Shown here one piece after another: positions 1-8,609 of a DNA stretch of 64,000 bases. Position 1 is the first letter of the stretch. Each line of letters opens with the position of its first letter. Source of the DNA: Candidatus Nitrosocosmicus oleophilus (GTDB lineage: Archaea > Thermoproteota > Nitrososphaeria > Nitrososphaerales > Nitrososphaeraceae); assembly GCF_000802205.1 (NCBI RefSeq), contig NZ_CP012850.1, positions 1,674,001 through 1,738,000 on the forward strand. Direction: 5' to 3'. Under the pieces are notes generated by a model, which did no database searches, was not told the origin of the DNA, and was given only the letters and a program-made list of their open reading frames with translations. The position numbers and the translations under genes were made by a program.

Positions 1-315
1 GCACCTCAGAGCGATAAATCCAAGGACGAATCAAGCTCCACGGACAAACCCTCTACAACAGAAGAATCAAGCTCCACCGACTCCATAGCACCTCAGAGCG
101 ATAAATCCAAGGACGAATCAAGCTCCACGGACAAACCCTCTACAACAGAAGAATCAAGCTCCACCGACTCCATAGCACCTCAGAGCGATAAATCCAAGGA
201 CGAATCAAGCTCCACGGACAAACCCTCTACAACAGAAGAATCAAGCTCCACCGACTCCATAGCACCTCAGAGCGATAAATCCAAGGACGAATCAAGCTCC
301 ACGGACAAACCCTCG
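1..315 (+). repeat. Perfect 87-base in-frame tandem repeat, about 3.6 copies
   Basis: Units start at 1, 88, 175 and 262. The fourth copy is lost after about 54 bases, where the unique C-terminal coding sequence begins. The full copies show no differences. Confidence 0.9.
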
Positions 316-393
316 AATGCGGCCATTGAGAAACCCGTGGGGATTACCAAGGTGATATCTCCTACCAATACAAATCCTTCAATTGAAAGCTAA
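1..393 (+). CDS. C-terminal end of a Ser/Thr/Asp-rich tandem-repeat protein (5' end outside window)
   Basis: The reading frame is open from the first base to TAA at 391-393, so only the last 130 residues are visible. It consists of a 29-residue unit (87 bases) present in three full copies and one partial copy, starting at 1, 88, 175 and 262. The units begin with APQSDKSKDESSS and are rich in Ser, Thr, Asp, Glu and Lys. A short non-repeated tail of about 26 residues follows. The copies are identical at the DNA level, which points to recent expansion or active homogenisation, and they are more GC-rich than the surroundings. Such low-complexity tails are typical of surface or cell-wall-spanning stalks, but no signal peptide or anchor can be seen here. 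The function is unknown. Confidence 0.75.
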   Translation, partial: APQSDKSKDESSSTDKPSTTEESSSTDSIAPQSDKSKDESSSTDKPSTTEESSSTDSIAPQSDKSKDESSSTDKPSTTEESSSTDSIAPQSDKSKDESSSTDKPSNAAIEKPVGITKVISPTNTNPSIES

Positions 394-397
394 ATTC

Positions 398-619
398 TTA
401 TATCAGCAGGTCATGATATCCTAAAATTTCAATTTTTTCTCTTCCATCAATTGAGTTAAGACCTTCAACGAAAAGAAGATCCAAAATATTGTCAAGTCCC
501 ACTTTTTTTAAGGATTGAATGATTAGTACAAACTGCCGATAGCCAAATTATCAAGTGGTAGTCTTATGAATGCACATTTTTCTAAAGTCTTTTTTGTTTA
601 CCCTGTCATCATAATTCAT
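398..619 (-). pseudogene. Decayed small gene with two adjacent in-frame stops
   Basis: On the minus strand an ATG at 619 starts a frame reading MNYDDRVNKKDFRK, then hits TGA and TAA side by side at 548-553. The same frame continues as FGYRQFVLIIQSLKKVGLDN and onward for 49 residues to a TAA at 398-400. The downstream segment is amphipathic and balanced in composition, unlike random AT-rich sequence. That suggests an original protein of about 73 residues broken by the double stop. I do not recognise the family. Chance openness cannot be excluded for so short a segment. Confidence 0.45.
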
Positions 620-796
620 TTTATAAACGTGTAAGACTTGAGCCTTGCAACTAGGTAATGACATGGCATGGGTTGATAAGAATTTTGATATCTTTTTGAT
701 AAGTTAGGCTAAATGACTTTCTAATTGTAAGAGCACAGCTATCCTTCAAATGGGTACTAGACTGATGTTTAATAAAGACCACCAAGTTTAGAGAAT

Positions 797-1075
797 ATGT
801 CTAAAAATGATCAGCAGGGCCAGTGTGAGCATATTGTTCAGGCCGATTTGAAAAGGTCAGGGAATACCCAGGGTTGCGAAGAATGTGAAAAAACCGGTTC
901 CGAATGGGTGCATTTGAGACTTTGTCTGACATGTGGTCATGTAGGTTGTTGCGACGCTTCGAGAAATAAACACGGAACAAAGCACTTTAAGGATACTATG
1001 CATCCTGTAATTAAATCATATGAACCGGGAGAATCATGGAAGTGGTGCTTTGTAGATGAAATATTTGCAGAATGA
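797..1075 (+). CDS. UBP-type zinc finger protein
   Basis: A 92-residue protein made almost entirely of a ZnF-UBP domain. Cys and His ligands are visible as C10-x-H12, C27-x2-C30, C43-x2-C46, C51/C52, H59, H63 and H69, followed by the typical W-rich end (SWKWCFVDEIF). In eukaryotic deubiquitinases and HDAC6 this fold binds the free C terminus of ubiquitin. Small stand-alone versions occur in bacteria and archaea, where the ligand is not established. The gene is monocistronic, with an ATG start shortly after an AT-rich stretch. A role with archaeal ubiquitin-like modifiers is conceivable but is inference only. Confidence 0.85.
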   Translation: MSKNDQQGQCEHIVQADLKRSGNTQGCEECEKTGSEWVHLRLCLTCGHVGCCDASRNKHGTKHFKDTMHPVIKSYEPGESWKWCFVDEIFAE

Positions 1076-1663
1076 ACTTTTCAATAAAAGGCAGACTAGT
1101 TGATATAACTCGATAACTTGTTCAAAATTCAACAGTAAAGTCTAATCAAATGATGACTTATTCATTTACAAATAAGCCTCCTCCATAAACCAACCTTTAA
1201 CTACAAGTGTATTTTTAGAGAAAAGAGTAACCTTCTTGATCTTGTTATCGAGATTGAGCATTTGGGTGTAGACAATTTATGAAAGTTTTATATAAAATTC
1301 GAAAAACTTCAAAAATACCTTCTAAAAATATCTTTAAACAAGTAACGAATAGAATTCTCAAGGTCTTAAAATGAGTAATCTTTACGATTAATTAACTCAT
1401 AATATTATTCGCATCTTATAAACAATACATAGAAATATTATAATAAAAAAATTCTCCGTAACTAGATTAAGGTGACCAATCCATTTTTCTCTCAGTCCAT
1501 TACAAACACACAATAGAGTATTATTATTACCTGCAATTTATCCAAATCCTGCTCCTCTCTCTAATCATGCATTAGCATAAGGCTTGTATCGCTTATATAT
1601 GCCTCTATTACTGTAGTTTTGACCACATAAGATTTACTCAGTTTTGCTTGTTACGTAACACCG
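1076..1663. other. Intergenic region with no convincing gene
   Basis: This is AT-rich sequence between the UBP zinc finger and the convergent antiporter gene. It holds one short basic reading frame (1279-1374 on the plus strand, 31 residues, Lys-rich) with no sign of being real. No RNA gene or clear repeat was seen. Confidence 0.5.
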
Positions 1664-2896
1664 TTAATCAGGTTCTGCTGATTTTGATTCGTTTGGAGAC
1701 TTTGACTCCGAATTGACATTATTATTTCTATCAGCCAACTTTAATCCTAACTTTATCAAATACGGCGCCAAGAATGTAGAAATTAAGGTTATAGTTCCAA
1801 TAATAGGTAATATAAAAGAACTCACTACTCCAATGTCTATTCCTCCCTTCGCTACAATTAGGGACATCTCTCCACCTCGTGATGCTGAAAGATCGATACC
1901 GGTCTGTATCGCAGTGATTTTACTAAATCCTTGATACCTTGAAGTCAAGAAAACAATAGCGAATTTTACGACTGAGGTAACGCCCACTAGTATTAGTGCG
2001 GGAATTATGAATACGGGAATCAAATTGATGTCCATTAATGCTCCTACGGAAACGAAAAATAAAGCTACAAACATATCTCTGATGGGTGTCGTTAGGATGC
2101 TTGTAACAGCGTGAGATTTTGATTCAGCTATTAATACACCTGCAAAAAAAGCCCCAACCGCTACTGAAATCCCAAGTAAGTTTGAAACATATGCAAAGCC
2201 AAAGGCAAGACCAAGCACAGCCACTACCAAAACGTCACTCTGATTTGTCCTAGCAACAAAATCAACTAAGCGTGGAATTGTTCTCGAACCTATAATCAAA
2301 ACTCCAGCAATAAATGCTATCGTTATACCTATAGGGATTAGGATTTCCACTATGGATATATTTCCCGTTACGGTGGTGGAATGTAACAAGGCAAATATAG
2401 ATAGTATTATTATGTCTTCAATTATTAGAATTCCCAGAGTAAGGTATGAAGCCTCTTCTCTTAGGATCTTTAATTCTTCTAAAACCTTCATTATTACCAC
2501 TGTGCTAGAAACCGATAATGCAACTGCCATAAACAGGCTATCATAAAACGACATATTCAGTGCCTGACCCACAAAAAACCCTGCAATCATTGTTCCAGTT
2601 TGTTCAGCTAAAGTGATGATCGTAGCCCTTTTACCAATCTTCCTTAAATTTCTAATAGGGAATTCCATTCCGACTGTAAAGAGCAGCAAAATTATTCCAA
2701 TTTCTGCAAATAAATTTAAGACTTCTACATTACTGATGAAACTGAAAGGAGGGGTATGTGGGCCAATTATTATGCCAGCTCCTATGTATCCCAAAATAAG
2801 TGGCTGCTTCAATTTATATGAAATAATCGTCATTACTGCTGCGATTATCATTATTGTCGCAAAATCTTGTAAAATTTGAGTTATTTCTATAGCCAC
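1664..2896 (-). CDS. Kef-type cation/proton antiporter (CPA2 family)
   Basis: A 410-residue polytopic membrane protein with about a dozen hydrophobic segments, of the Na+/H+ exchanger fold used by KefB/KefC and archaeal NapA-like antiporters. Typical features are the early LGYIGAGIIIGPHTP segment, GMEFPIRNLRKIG, the FMAVALSVSSTVVIMKVLEE helix and a FFVSVGALMDINL region. It ends after the transport domain with a short hydrophilic Ser/Asn/Glu tail. The cytoplasmic TrkA-N/RCK domain that gates true Kef channels is absent. It probably exchanges Na+ or K+ for protons; the ion cannot be read from the sequence. The gene stands alone on its strand. Confidence 0.88.
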   Translation of the reverse strand: MAIEITQILQDFATIMIIAAVMTIISYKLKQPLILGYIGAGIIIGPHTPPFSFISNVEVLNLFAEIGIILLLFTVGMEFPIRNLRKIGKRATIITLAEQTGTMIAGFFVGQALNMSFYDSLFMAVALSVSSTVVIMKVLEELKILREEASYLTLGILIIEDIIILSIFALLHSTTVTGNISIVEILIPIGITIAFIAGVLIIGSRTIPRLVDFVARTNQSDVLVVAVLGLAFGFAYVSNLLGISVAVGAFFAGVLIAESKSHAVTSILTTPIRDMFVALFFVSVGALMDINLIPVFIIPALILVGVTSVVKFAIVFLTSRYQGFSKITAIQTGIDLSASRGGEMSLIVAKGGIDIGVVSSFILPIIGTITLISTFLAPYLIKLGLKLADRNNNVNSESKSPNESKSAEPD

Positions 2897-3104
2897 ATTA
2901 AAAATTAATATATATATTATATAAATAATTGTAATTGTTTATTCGATTTTATATTGAATGATCCTTGCTAACTAGAATGTGAAAATCGAAATCTGATAAT
3001 AATACAGAGTCTTATTTCAAATCAAAATTATTTTGAAATTGTATCAACAAATTGTTTCACAGAAGTATATGATACAACCTCATTTATTGTAACTTTATTC
3101 CTGG

Positions 3105-3518
3105 TTAAAGGATCTTTTCGCCTTCCGCGGTTATTTTATAATGGTCGACATTATTTGCGCTAACAAAAAAATAGAAATCTCTCTCATACCCTGGTTTAAA
3201 TGTTGACGAAGGAGGAGTTATGAATCTACTAGTTTCTGAGACCGTGGTATTTTTGTGATCAAATAATTCCACAAGAACCTTTACATCTCTCACATCGAAA
3301 GTCGAATTATTTATGGCAGTGCCTTTAACAGATATTAATCCTGTTGGGCTCTCTCCTACTTCAATTTCTTTAAGTTCAAGATTAACTATTGTGCTAGATA
3401 GTGAATATATCATTCCTTGTTCTTGGGAGTTTATTTGATTCGCTGTTAGATCTAATAGAAATATGAAGACTAATAGAACGCTTGGTATTAATATGAAGGA
3501 TTTTCTTATTATATTCAC
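3105..3518 (-). CDS. Membrane-anchored or secreted FxLYD-like domain protein
   Basis: A 137-residue protein with one N-terminal hydrophobic segment (about residues 7-26) that acts as a signal peptide or anchor. The extracellular beta-rich domain contains the pattern V-x-G-x-A-x-N-N-S seen in FxLYD/DUF3426-like folds (roughly residues 60-115). It starts at GTG, with a purine-rich GGAGAGG about ten bases upstream. Several N-x-S/T sequons (for example NNST, NTT) suggest it may be glycosylated outside the cell. Specific function is unknown. Confidence 0.65.
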   Translation of the reverse strand: MNIIRKSFILIPSVLLVFIFLLDLTANQINSQEQGMIYSLSSTIVNLELKEIEVGESPTGLISVKGTAINNSTFDVRDVKVLVELFDHKNTTVSETSRFITPPSSTFKPGYERDFYFFVSANNVDHYKITAEGEKIL

Positions 3519-3819
3519 CCTTTTTCCTCTCCCTACTTAATATTTCATACCGTAACCTAGATATGAATTGTTCTTCGGAAGGTAAAGGTACTTTAACTTG
3601 ACAAAAATTTATAGATTTTGCTCTTGAATCTAAGATTAAGCTAATTGCGCAGTAACAGCATCATAAGATTGTGAAAAATACTACAAAGATAATTGAAAAT
3701 GAATGTCTTGATTTATTCAATAAATGAGCAATTATCTTGACGTAGTAAGTAAATGTCTGAATTGAATTTTCATATTTTATAAAGACATCGTTATACAGAA
3801 TAGATCCTAAGAATTGTAC
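3519..3819. other. Intergenic region, nothing recognised beyond promoter-like AT tracts
   Basis: It lies upstream of the FxLYD-like gene and downstream of the small zinc-ribbon gene, both on the minus strand. A TATA-like run and purine-rich stretches are present. No reading frame or RNA gene can be supported. Confidence 0.4.
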
Positions 3820-4002
3820 TTAATTTGCTCTGTTTCCATCTTCTACTTCAATAATTTGGTCGTCTGGATATTTGACCACCTTAATATTACAATGCTTGCA
3901 CTCGTAGTATTGAATGTCGTGCCTATGACTAATAGATCCATTAAGCCAGATCATCATATTTCCACATCTTAAACAAGACATAGTCATAAACATGTGTGAC
4001 AA
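3820..4002 (-). CDS. Small zinc-ribbon protein
   Basis: A 60-residue protein with two CxxC knuckles, C10-x2-C13 and C35-x2-C38, about 21 residues apart, which makes a single zinc ribbon. The tail is acidic. Proteins of this size and shape are common in Nitrososphaeria and usually remain uncharacterised. The start may be the first ATG or one of the next two Met codons before the first knuckle. No partner can be inferred from the neighbours. Confidence 0.55.
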   Translation of the reverse strand: MSHMFMTMSCLRCGNMMIWLNGSISHRHDIQYYECKHCNIKVVKYPDDQIIEVEDGNRAN

Positions 4003-4116
4003 ATCTGTGATATTAAATTCTTTTGATCACTTATAAATTTAGATAAAAAATCAATTAGAAAAAAGTTTGCAGGTCATAAACCCATCAACTTTCCTCAACC
4101 GGAATTTACACAATCA

Positions 4117-4126
4117 TTTATATAAT
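4117..4126 (+). promoter_or_regulatory. TATA-like box for the CbtB gene
   Basis: The run tttatataat is centred about 25 bases before the ATG at 4146, the spacing expected for a leaderless archaeal transcript. Confidence 0.45.
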
Positions 4127-4145
4127 AAAGACAAATGGTAAAATT

Positions 4146-4364
4146 ATGAGTTTGTACCCCGAGCTTAGAGTTATGAACAATGACAGTGTACCAAAACTAG
4201 CAATTGGTATCTTAGCCGTCATAGCAATTTTTAGTATTTATATAGTAGGATATGACCAAGGACAGCTTTTTAGTTTGGTGCAAGGAAGCGAAGCTTTTGA
4301 CACAATGTGGCTTCATGAATTTACTCATGATATTAGACATGCTGCAGGTTTTCCATGTCACTAG
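4146..4364 (+). CDS. cbtB: CbtB-type predicted cobalt transporter subunit
   Basis: A 72-residue protein with one membrane helix (about residues 17-36) and the CbtB signature at the C terminus: HEFTHDIRH at 57-65 and a terminal PCH at 70-72. These His and Cys residues are thought to bind the metal. CbtB normally works with the larger membrane subunit CbtA, and the pair is linked to cobalamin genes in many prokaryotes. No CbtA is encoded next to it, but the window contains five cobalamin-synthesis genes and an adenosyltransferase, which supports a cobalt role. Without CbtA, transport itself is uncertain. Confidence 0.85.
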   Translation: MSLYPELRVMNNDSVPKLAIGILAVIAIFSIYIVGYDQGQLFSLVQGSEAFDTMWLHEFTHDIRHAAGFPCH

Positions 4365-4560
4365 AATCATCAAATCTTTTCTTTTTAGCCTGATATTCTT
4401 AAAGATAAACAATATTTCACATTTTTTAATCCATTCATTAGAATCACCTCTGAATAAAATCATTTTCCATTAAATACAGTAAATCATGACATTGTCTTTT
4501 AATCAGAATTTCTAAGTTGTAAAATTTATATTAAAATTGTATATGATAGAGATCGTAGCC

Positions 4561-5634
4561 ATGGGTAAAAAAATAAATGTCGCAATTGCCGGCGTAGGAA
4601 ATTGCGCTTCTGCTCTCGTTCAAGGAATTCATTATTATAATTCTAATTCTTCGTCTAAGGATTCTGTCGGTCTTACTTCCTTTGACCTTGGTGGCTATGA
4701 GCCAGGTGATATTAATTTTGTTGCTGCGTTTGATATTGCAGAAGCAAAAGTAGGAAAGGACTTGTCTGAAGCTGTCCTCTCACCACCAAATAATGCCATT
4801 CAAATTGTTGATGTTCCCCATACTGGAATTAAAGTTCAAAAAGGTAACGTGCTAGATGGAGCAGGAAGGCATTTTTCCGAGGTAGTAAAGCTTTCTGATA
4901 AGACACATGTCGAGGTTTACGATGTACTTAGAGAAACACATACTGATATCTTGATTAATTATTTGCCTGTGGGTAGTAGAGAGGCTAGCAGATATTACGC
5001 AGAAAAATGCCTAGAAGCAGGTGTTTGTTTCATTAATGCAATCCCTGTTTTCATATCGTCAGATTCTAATTGGCAAAAACGCTTCGTTGAAAAAAATGTT
5101 CCATGTGCAGGAGATGATGTAATGAGCCAATTGGGAGCTACTGTAGTTCACAAGACCTTGGCTAAGTTGTGGGTGGACAGAGGAGTATTGATAGATGAGA
5201 CATATCAATTGAATATTGGCGGGGACATGGATTTTTACAATATGCTAGATGAAGAACGATTGGAAGACAAGCGAGTTAGCAAGACTTCAGCTGTACAGGC
5301 TATGATACCATATGACGTGCCGATGCGGATAGGTCCATCTGATTACGTTAATTTTCTTCATAACGATAAGGTTTGCTATATTTACATGAAAGGTAGATTT
5401 TTTGGAAAGGTGCCATTAGAATTAGATGTGAAACTCCGTGTCCCGGATGCCTATAACAGTTCAGGTGTGATGATTGATGCAATTAGAGGCGCGAAAATCG
5501 CACTTGATAGAAATATTTCTGGACCATTAGAAAGTATCTCTGCATATTGTTTTAAACACCCTCCAGTCCAAATGTCATACTCAAACGCCAAATCAAATTT
5601 CATTGATTTCATTGACGGAAAGAAGGAACGATAG
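4561..5634 (+). CDS. ino1: Inositol-1-phosphate (myo-inositol-3-phosphate) synthase
   Basis: It converts glucose 6-phosphate to inositol 1-phosphate with bound NAD+, the first step towards phosphatidylinositol-type archaeal lipids. The N terminus carries the Rossmann motif GVGNCASALVQG, and the central part contains the conserved region of archaeal and actinobacterial MIPS (NAIPVFI, GDDVMSQLGATVVHKTLA, NIGGDMDFYNM). The 357-residue length is normal. I prefer the ATG at 4561 over the in-frame TTG at 4537 and ATG at 4543, because a TATA-like run at about 4524-4531 would place transcription start near 4553. The gene is not in an operon. Confidence 0.9.
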   Translation: MGKKINVAIAGVGNCASALVQGIHYYNSNSSSKDSVGLTSFDLGGYEPGDINFVAAFDIAEAKVGKDLSEAVLSPPNNAIQIVDVPHTGIKVQKGNVLDGAGRHFSEVVKLSDKTHVEVYDVLRETHTDILINYLPVGSREASRYYAEKCLEAGVCFINAIPVFISSDSNWQKRFVEKNVPCAGDDVMSQLGATVVHKTLAKLWVDRGVLIDETYQLNIGGDMDFYNMLDEERLEDKRVSKTSAVQAMIPYDVPMRIGPSDYVNFLHNDKVCYIYMKGRFFGKVPLELDVKLRVPDAYNSSGVMIDAIRGAKIALDRNISGPLESISAYCFKHPPVQMSYSNAKSNFIDFIDGKKER

Positions 5635-5686
5635 ACTGAATTTGGTTTATTTTCAGCAGGCCAAAACCCATCATTGATTTTCAAAC

Positions 5687-6748
5687 TTATTTTAGCATAT
5701 ATGTTGGTTTTGCCAAATCAGTAATATCTATCCAACATTTAGCTATCTTGTCTAGGCAGGAAATACTGTTTATCATTGCAATAGAATACTTATCGTTAAT
5801 CACGATCTCCTTATCAGATGTTATATGCTTTTTTAATTCAGAAATTAATTCTTTAAATTCTTCATAGTTTTCATTTACCTTAAATGCCTTATCCCTGCTT
5901 GTACTTGTAAAAGCTTCGATGGAATAGTGCTGCATTTCTTCCAATGAATACCCGGTTTTTCTAATCAAGTCGGCAATCTGTTTTTTTTCCCTAAGTTCAG
6001 ATAGGTAGGATACCAATTCTGCTATTAAATCTCCTGCATTTTCAAGATAATTGGCTGCTATTCTATAGTCAAGCATATCGATATTGCTTAAATTCAGGTT
6101 GCTCGCAAGTTTCTTGTTCATAATAGCTGTTCTTATTACTCTGACGAGAAGGAAATATTGTCTGTCTATTTCATCATCTCTACTGTCAATTTTTTTCTTT
6201 AGATCTCTTCCAAAGCCTTCACTAAGGGAACGAATCGTTTCCTTGAACATACCTGTTATGATCGAGTTCATCATACTCAATATTTTTTCAATGTTTAAGG
6301 TTTTAGCATCAATTAGGAATTGAAGATGTATGTTATAGCTATTCTCATCAACAATTTCTAGTCCAATCAATTTTCTGGTGGCCTTCTTTATTGTTTCACT
6401 GTCTTCAAATGATATCTGATTCTTCGAATGAATGTTTATCCTATTATATCCCAGCAGGTAAGCACCAAAAATTTTATTTAAGAGTATTTTGATTACCTTA
6501 TCTTTGATTTCTACCTGTTCAATTATGTCATTTTGTGATTGTTGGTTACTATCCTCCTGCCCATACTCAAATTCTATTTTTATTTCTTCTTCTTGGTAAT
6601 CATTATAAATTGAAACGGTGTTGTCAATATTAGTTTCTACAGTTAGGTTGTTTCCCTTGCCTAGGGAATTCTTCTTAATCCAGTCATTTGGAAGCGATAT
6701 AAGAATACTACTTCCAATTTGCTGTAATATTCGAGTATATATTGTCAT
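5687..6748 (-). CDS. AbrB/SpoVT-PhoU fusion regulator
   Basis: A 353-residue protein with two parts. The first 45 residues resemble a swapped-hairpin AbrB/SpoVT DNA-binding domain (SSILISLPNDWIKKNSLGKG). Residues of about 140-340 contain helical PhoU-like repeats with acidic residues that could bind metal (DSRDDEIDRQYF). This architecture is common in archaea and is usually linked to phosphate uptake control, but no Pst transporter or phosphate regulon gene is adjacent here. It reads divergently from the pantoate kinase operon, with only about 70 AT-rich bases between them. Confidence 0.82.
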   Translation of the reverse strand: MTIYTRILQQIGSSILISLPNDWIKKNSLGKGNNLTVETNIDNTVSIYNDYQEEEIKIEFEYGQEDSNQQSQNDIIEQVEIKDKVIKILLNKIFGAYLLGYNRINIHSKNQISFEDSETIKKATRKLIGLEIVDENSYNIHLQFLIDAKTLNIEKILSMMNSIITGMFKETIRSLSEGFGRDLKKKIDSRDDEIDRQYFLLVRVIRTAIMNKKLASNLNLSNIDMLDYRIAANYLENAGDLIAELVSYLSELREKKQIADLIRKTGYSLEEMQHYSIEAFTSTSRDKAFKVNENYEEFKELISELKKHITSDKEIVINDKYSIAMINSISCLDKIAKCWIDITDLAKPTYMLK

Positions 6749-6818
6749 AATTTATATATATGAATATAAATAAATTATACTATATTTTTATATTTACTTT
6801 TGATGTTTATGGAGTGTA

Positions 6819-7772
6819 GTGGTTTTAGTTACTCAAGTGCCTGTGGCAGTGGCAAAGGCGTATAGTCCTGGTCACATTACTGGCTTCTTTTCCACACCGG
6901 ACCCGCATATTTCCACGACAGATCCAAAATTTCTTGGATCGATGGGTGCTGGTTTTAGTATTAATAAAGGAATTACATCTACTGTTAAAGTATTTTCTTC
7001 GAATGAAAAGAACTACGAAATAAGACTAAACGGGATCCCTAATTTTGAGCTAAAGGTATCAAATTTTGTCGTGGCCTCTTACATGCAGTTAATCCGGGAG
7101 CCTGTTTATCTTTCAATTGAACATGAATCTGAATTACCTATTGGGTATGGGTTGGGGTCCAGTGGTTCGGCCGCGCTAAGTCTTTCTTATGCACTTAATG
7201 AGGCGTTAAAAACTAACTTAACCAAAGTCCAAGCAGCACAAATAGCACACAACGGTGATATAGCTTGCAGAACTGGGCTGGGAACAGTCATATCGGAATT
7301 TACTGGTGGTTTTGAGCTGAGATTGAAGGTTGGCGGACCGGGCATTGGTCAAGTTATTAAGTCTGAATTGTCAACAGACTGGTGTGTTATCGTTTTATGT
7401 CTTGAACCCATTAAAACAGAACTATGGCTTGATAAGTCCGTTACGAATGAGAATAAACATTCCTTGAATCTTTTGGGTAGAAAAATGGTGCATGATTTGT
7501 ATCAAAATCAAAATGTAGGATCATTTCTCGAAATGTCTTATCAATTTGCTCGTGAATATCATTTGGATGAGGGCAAATGTCAAAACCCAATAAACCTTTT
7601 GCAGGCGGAGGGCATTAAGGCTAGCGTGGCACTCTTTGGACATACTTTGTTTACTCTAACCGAACGAGATAAGGTACGTAGAATTGTGAAGTTATTAGAA
7701 CAATTTAAGGGACAATTACTTGTCTGTGGCGTTGATAATTTGGGCGCCAGACTGATTAGAAGAAATGACTAA
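6819..7772 (+). CDS. Pantoate kinase (GHMP family)
   Basis: It phosphorylates pantoate to 4-phosphopantoate, the first reaction special to archaeal CoA synthesis. The PoK signature AYSPGHITGFF is at residues 14-24, and the glycine-rich GHMP ATP-binding motif is at about 108-120 (PIGYGLGSSGSAAL). The 317-residue length is normal. The start is GTG, and a later GTG cannot be excluded. The next gene begins three bases after its stop and encodes the following enzyme in the pathway, which makes the assignment secure. Confidence 0.92.
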   Translation: MVLVTQVPVAVAKAYSPGHITGFFSTPDPHISTTDPKFLGSMGAGFSINKGITSTVKVFSSNEKNYEIRLNGIPNFELKVSNFVVASYMQLIREPVYLSIEHESELPIGYGLGSSGSAALSLSYALNEALKTNLTKVQAAQIAHNGDIACRTGLGTVISEFTGGFELRLKVGGPGIGQVIKSELSTDWCVIVLCLEPIKTELWLDKSVTNENKHSLNLLGRKMVHDLYQNQNVGSFLEMSYQFAREYHLDEGKCQNPINLLQAEGIKASVALFGHTLFTLTERDKVRRIVKLLEQFKGQLLVCGVDNLGARLIRRND

Positions 7773-7774
7773 GC

Positions 7775-8545
7775 ATGGAGAGGAAAATAGAATTACATGA
7801 GAGTCATCCAAGATATTTATCGTTGTTAGCCAGAGAAAAACTGGTTACAGGTTTCAAACGAGGTTTAGTGGCATCAGAGGGTCTAATCGCACATGGAAGA
7901 GGGGAATGCTTTGACTATTTAATTGGGGAATGTACCATCGAATCCGCAAAAGCTGCCGTAAATGCTGCTTCCGCCACATTATTACTTGCCAGATACCCAG
8001 TAATATCTATAAATGGTAACGTAACAGCGTTATGCGTAGACCAGGTATGCCAGTTAAATCGATCACTAGAAAACTCAGCTGTTGAAATAAATCTTTTTTA
8101 CTATACAAAAGAGAGGGAAAGGTTGATATCAGAAGAATTCAAAAAATATGGATTACTAAAAATATTTGGTATTGACCCAAAAAATCTTGTAAGCATCCCG
8201 GAACTAGAGAGCAACAGAAGATTTGTTGACAGGAATGGCATATCTAAAGCTGACGTTGTGTTTGTACCTCTAGAGGATGGTGATAGAACCATAGCCTTAA
8301 AACGAATGAATAAGAAAGTTATCACAGTAGATCTGAATCCACTTTCAAGAACAGCATTGTCATCGGATATAACAATTGTCGATAATATTGTTAGGGTAAT
8401 TCCACAACTTATCGAATGCATAAAATATCATAAAAAACATTCTAGTGAAAATGACTTGAAGGAGCTTATAGAGGGTTTTGATAATATGGATGGCCTAAAA
8501 AAGGCTCTTGAAGTAATGAAATCTAAACAGGTTCCCATTCAATAA
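7775..8545 (+). CDS. 4-phosphopantoate--beta-alanine ligase (phosphopantothenate synthetase)
   Basis: It joins 4-phosphopantoate to beta-alanine using ATP, replacing the bacterial PanC plus CoaA route. The 256-residue sequence has the family N terminus HESHPRYLSLLAREKLV and the conserved central stretches SINGNVTALC and VFVPLEDGDR, followed by KKVITVDLNPLSRTA. It is tightly coupled to pantoate kinase upstream and followed by panB, so it sits in a CoA operon. Confidence 0.93.
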   Translation: MERKIELHESHPRYLSLLAREKLVTGFKRGLVASEGLIAHGRGECFDYLIGECTIESAKAAVNAASATLLLARYPVISINGNVTALCVDQVCQLNRSLENSAVEINLFYYTKERERLISEEFKKYGLLKIFGIDPKNLVSIPELESNRRFVDRNGISKADVVFVPLEDGDRTIALKRMNKKVITVDLNPLSRTALSSDITIVDNIVRVIPQLIECIKYHKKHSSENDLKELIEGFDNMDGLKKALEVMKSKQVPIQ

Positions 8546-8609
8546 AAATGAACACGGTATCAATTTTACAGGGTTTTTCAGACTTTTACATTGGGAGTTA
8601 TGACTTATT

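Noticed and set aside
1150-1200. C-box-like sequence (aaatgatgac) in the intergenic region, considered as a C/D-box guide RNA
   Set aside because: No D box (CUGA) lies at a suitable distance and no terminal stem is present.
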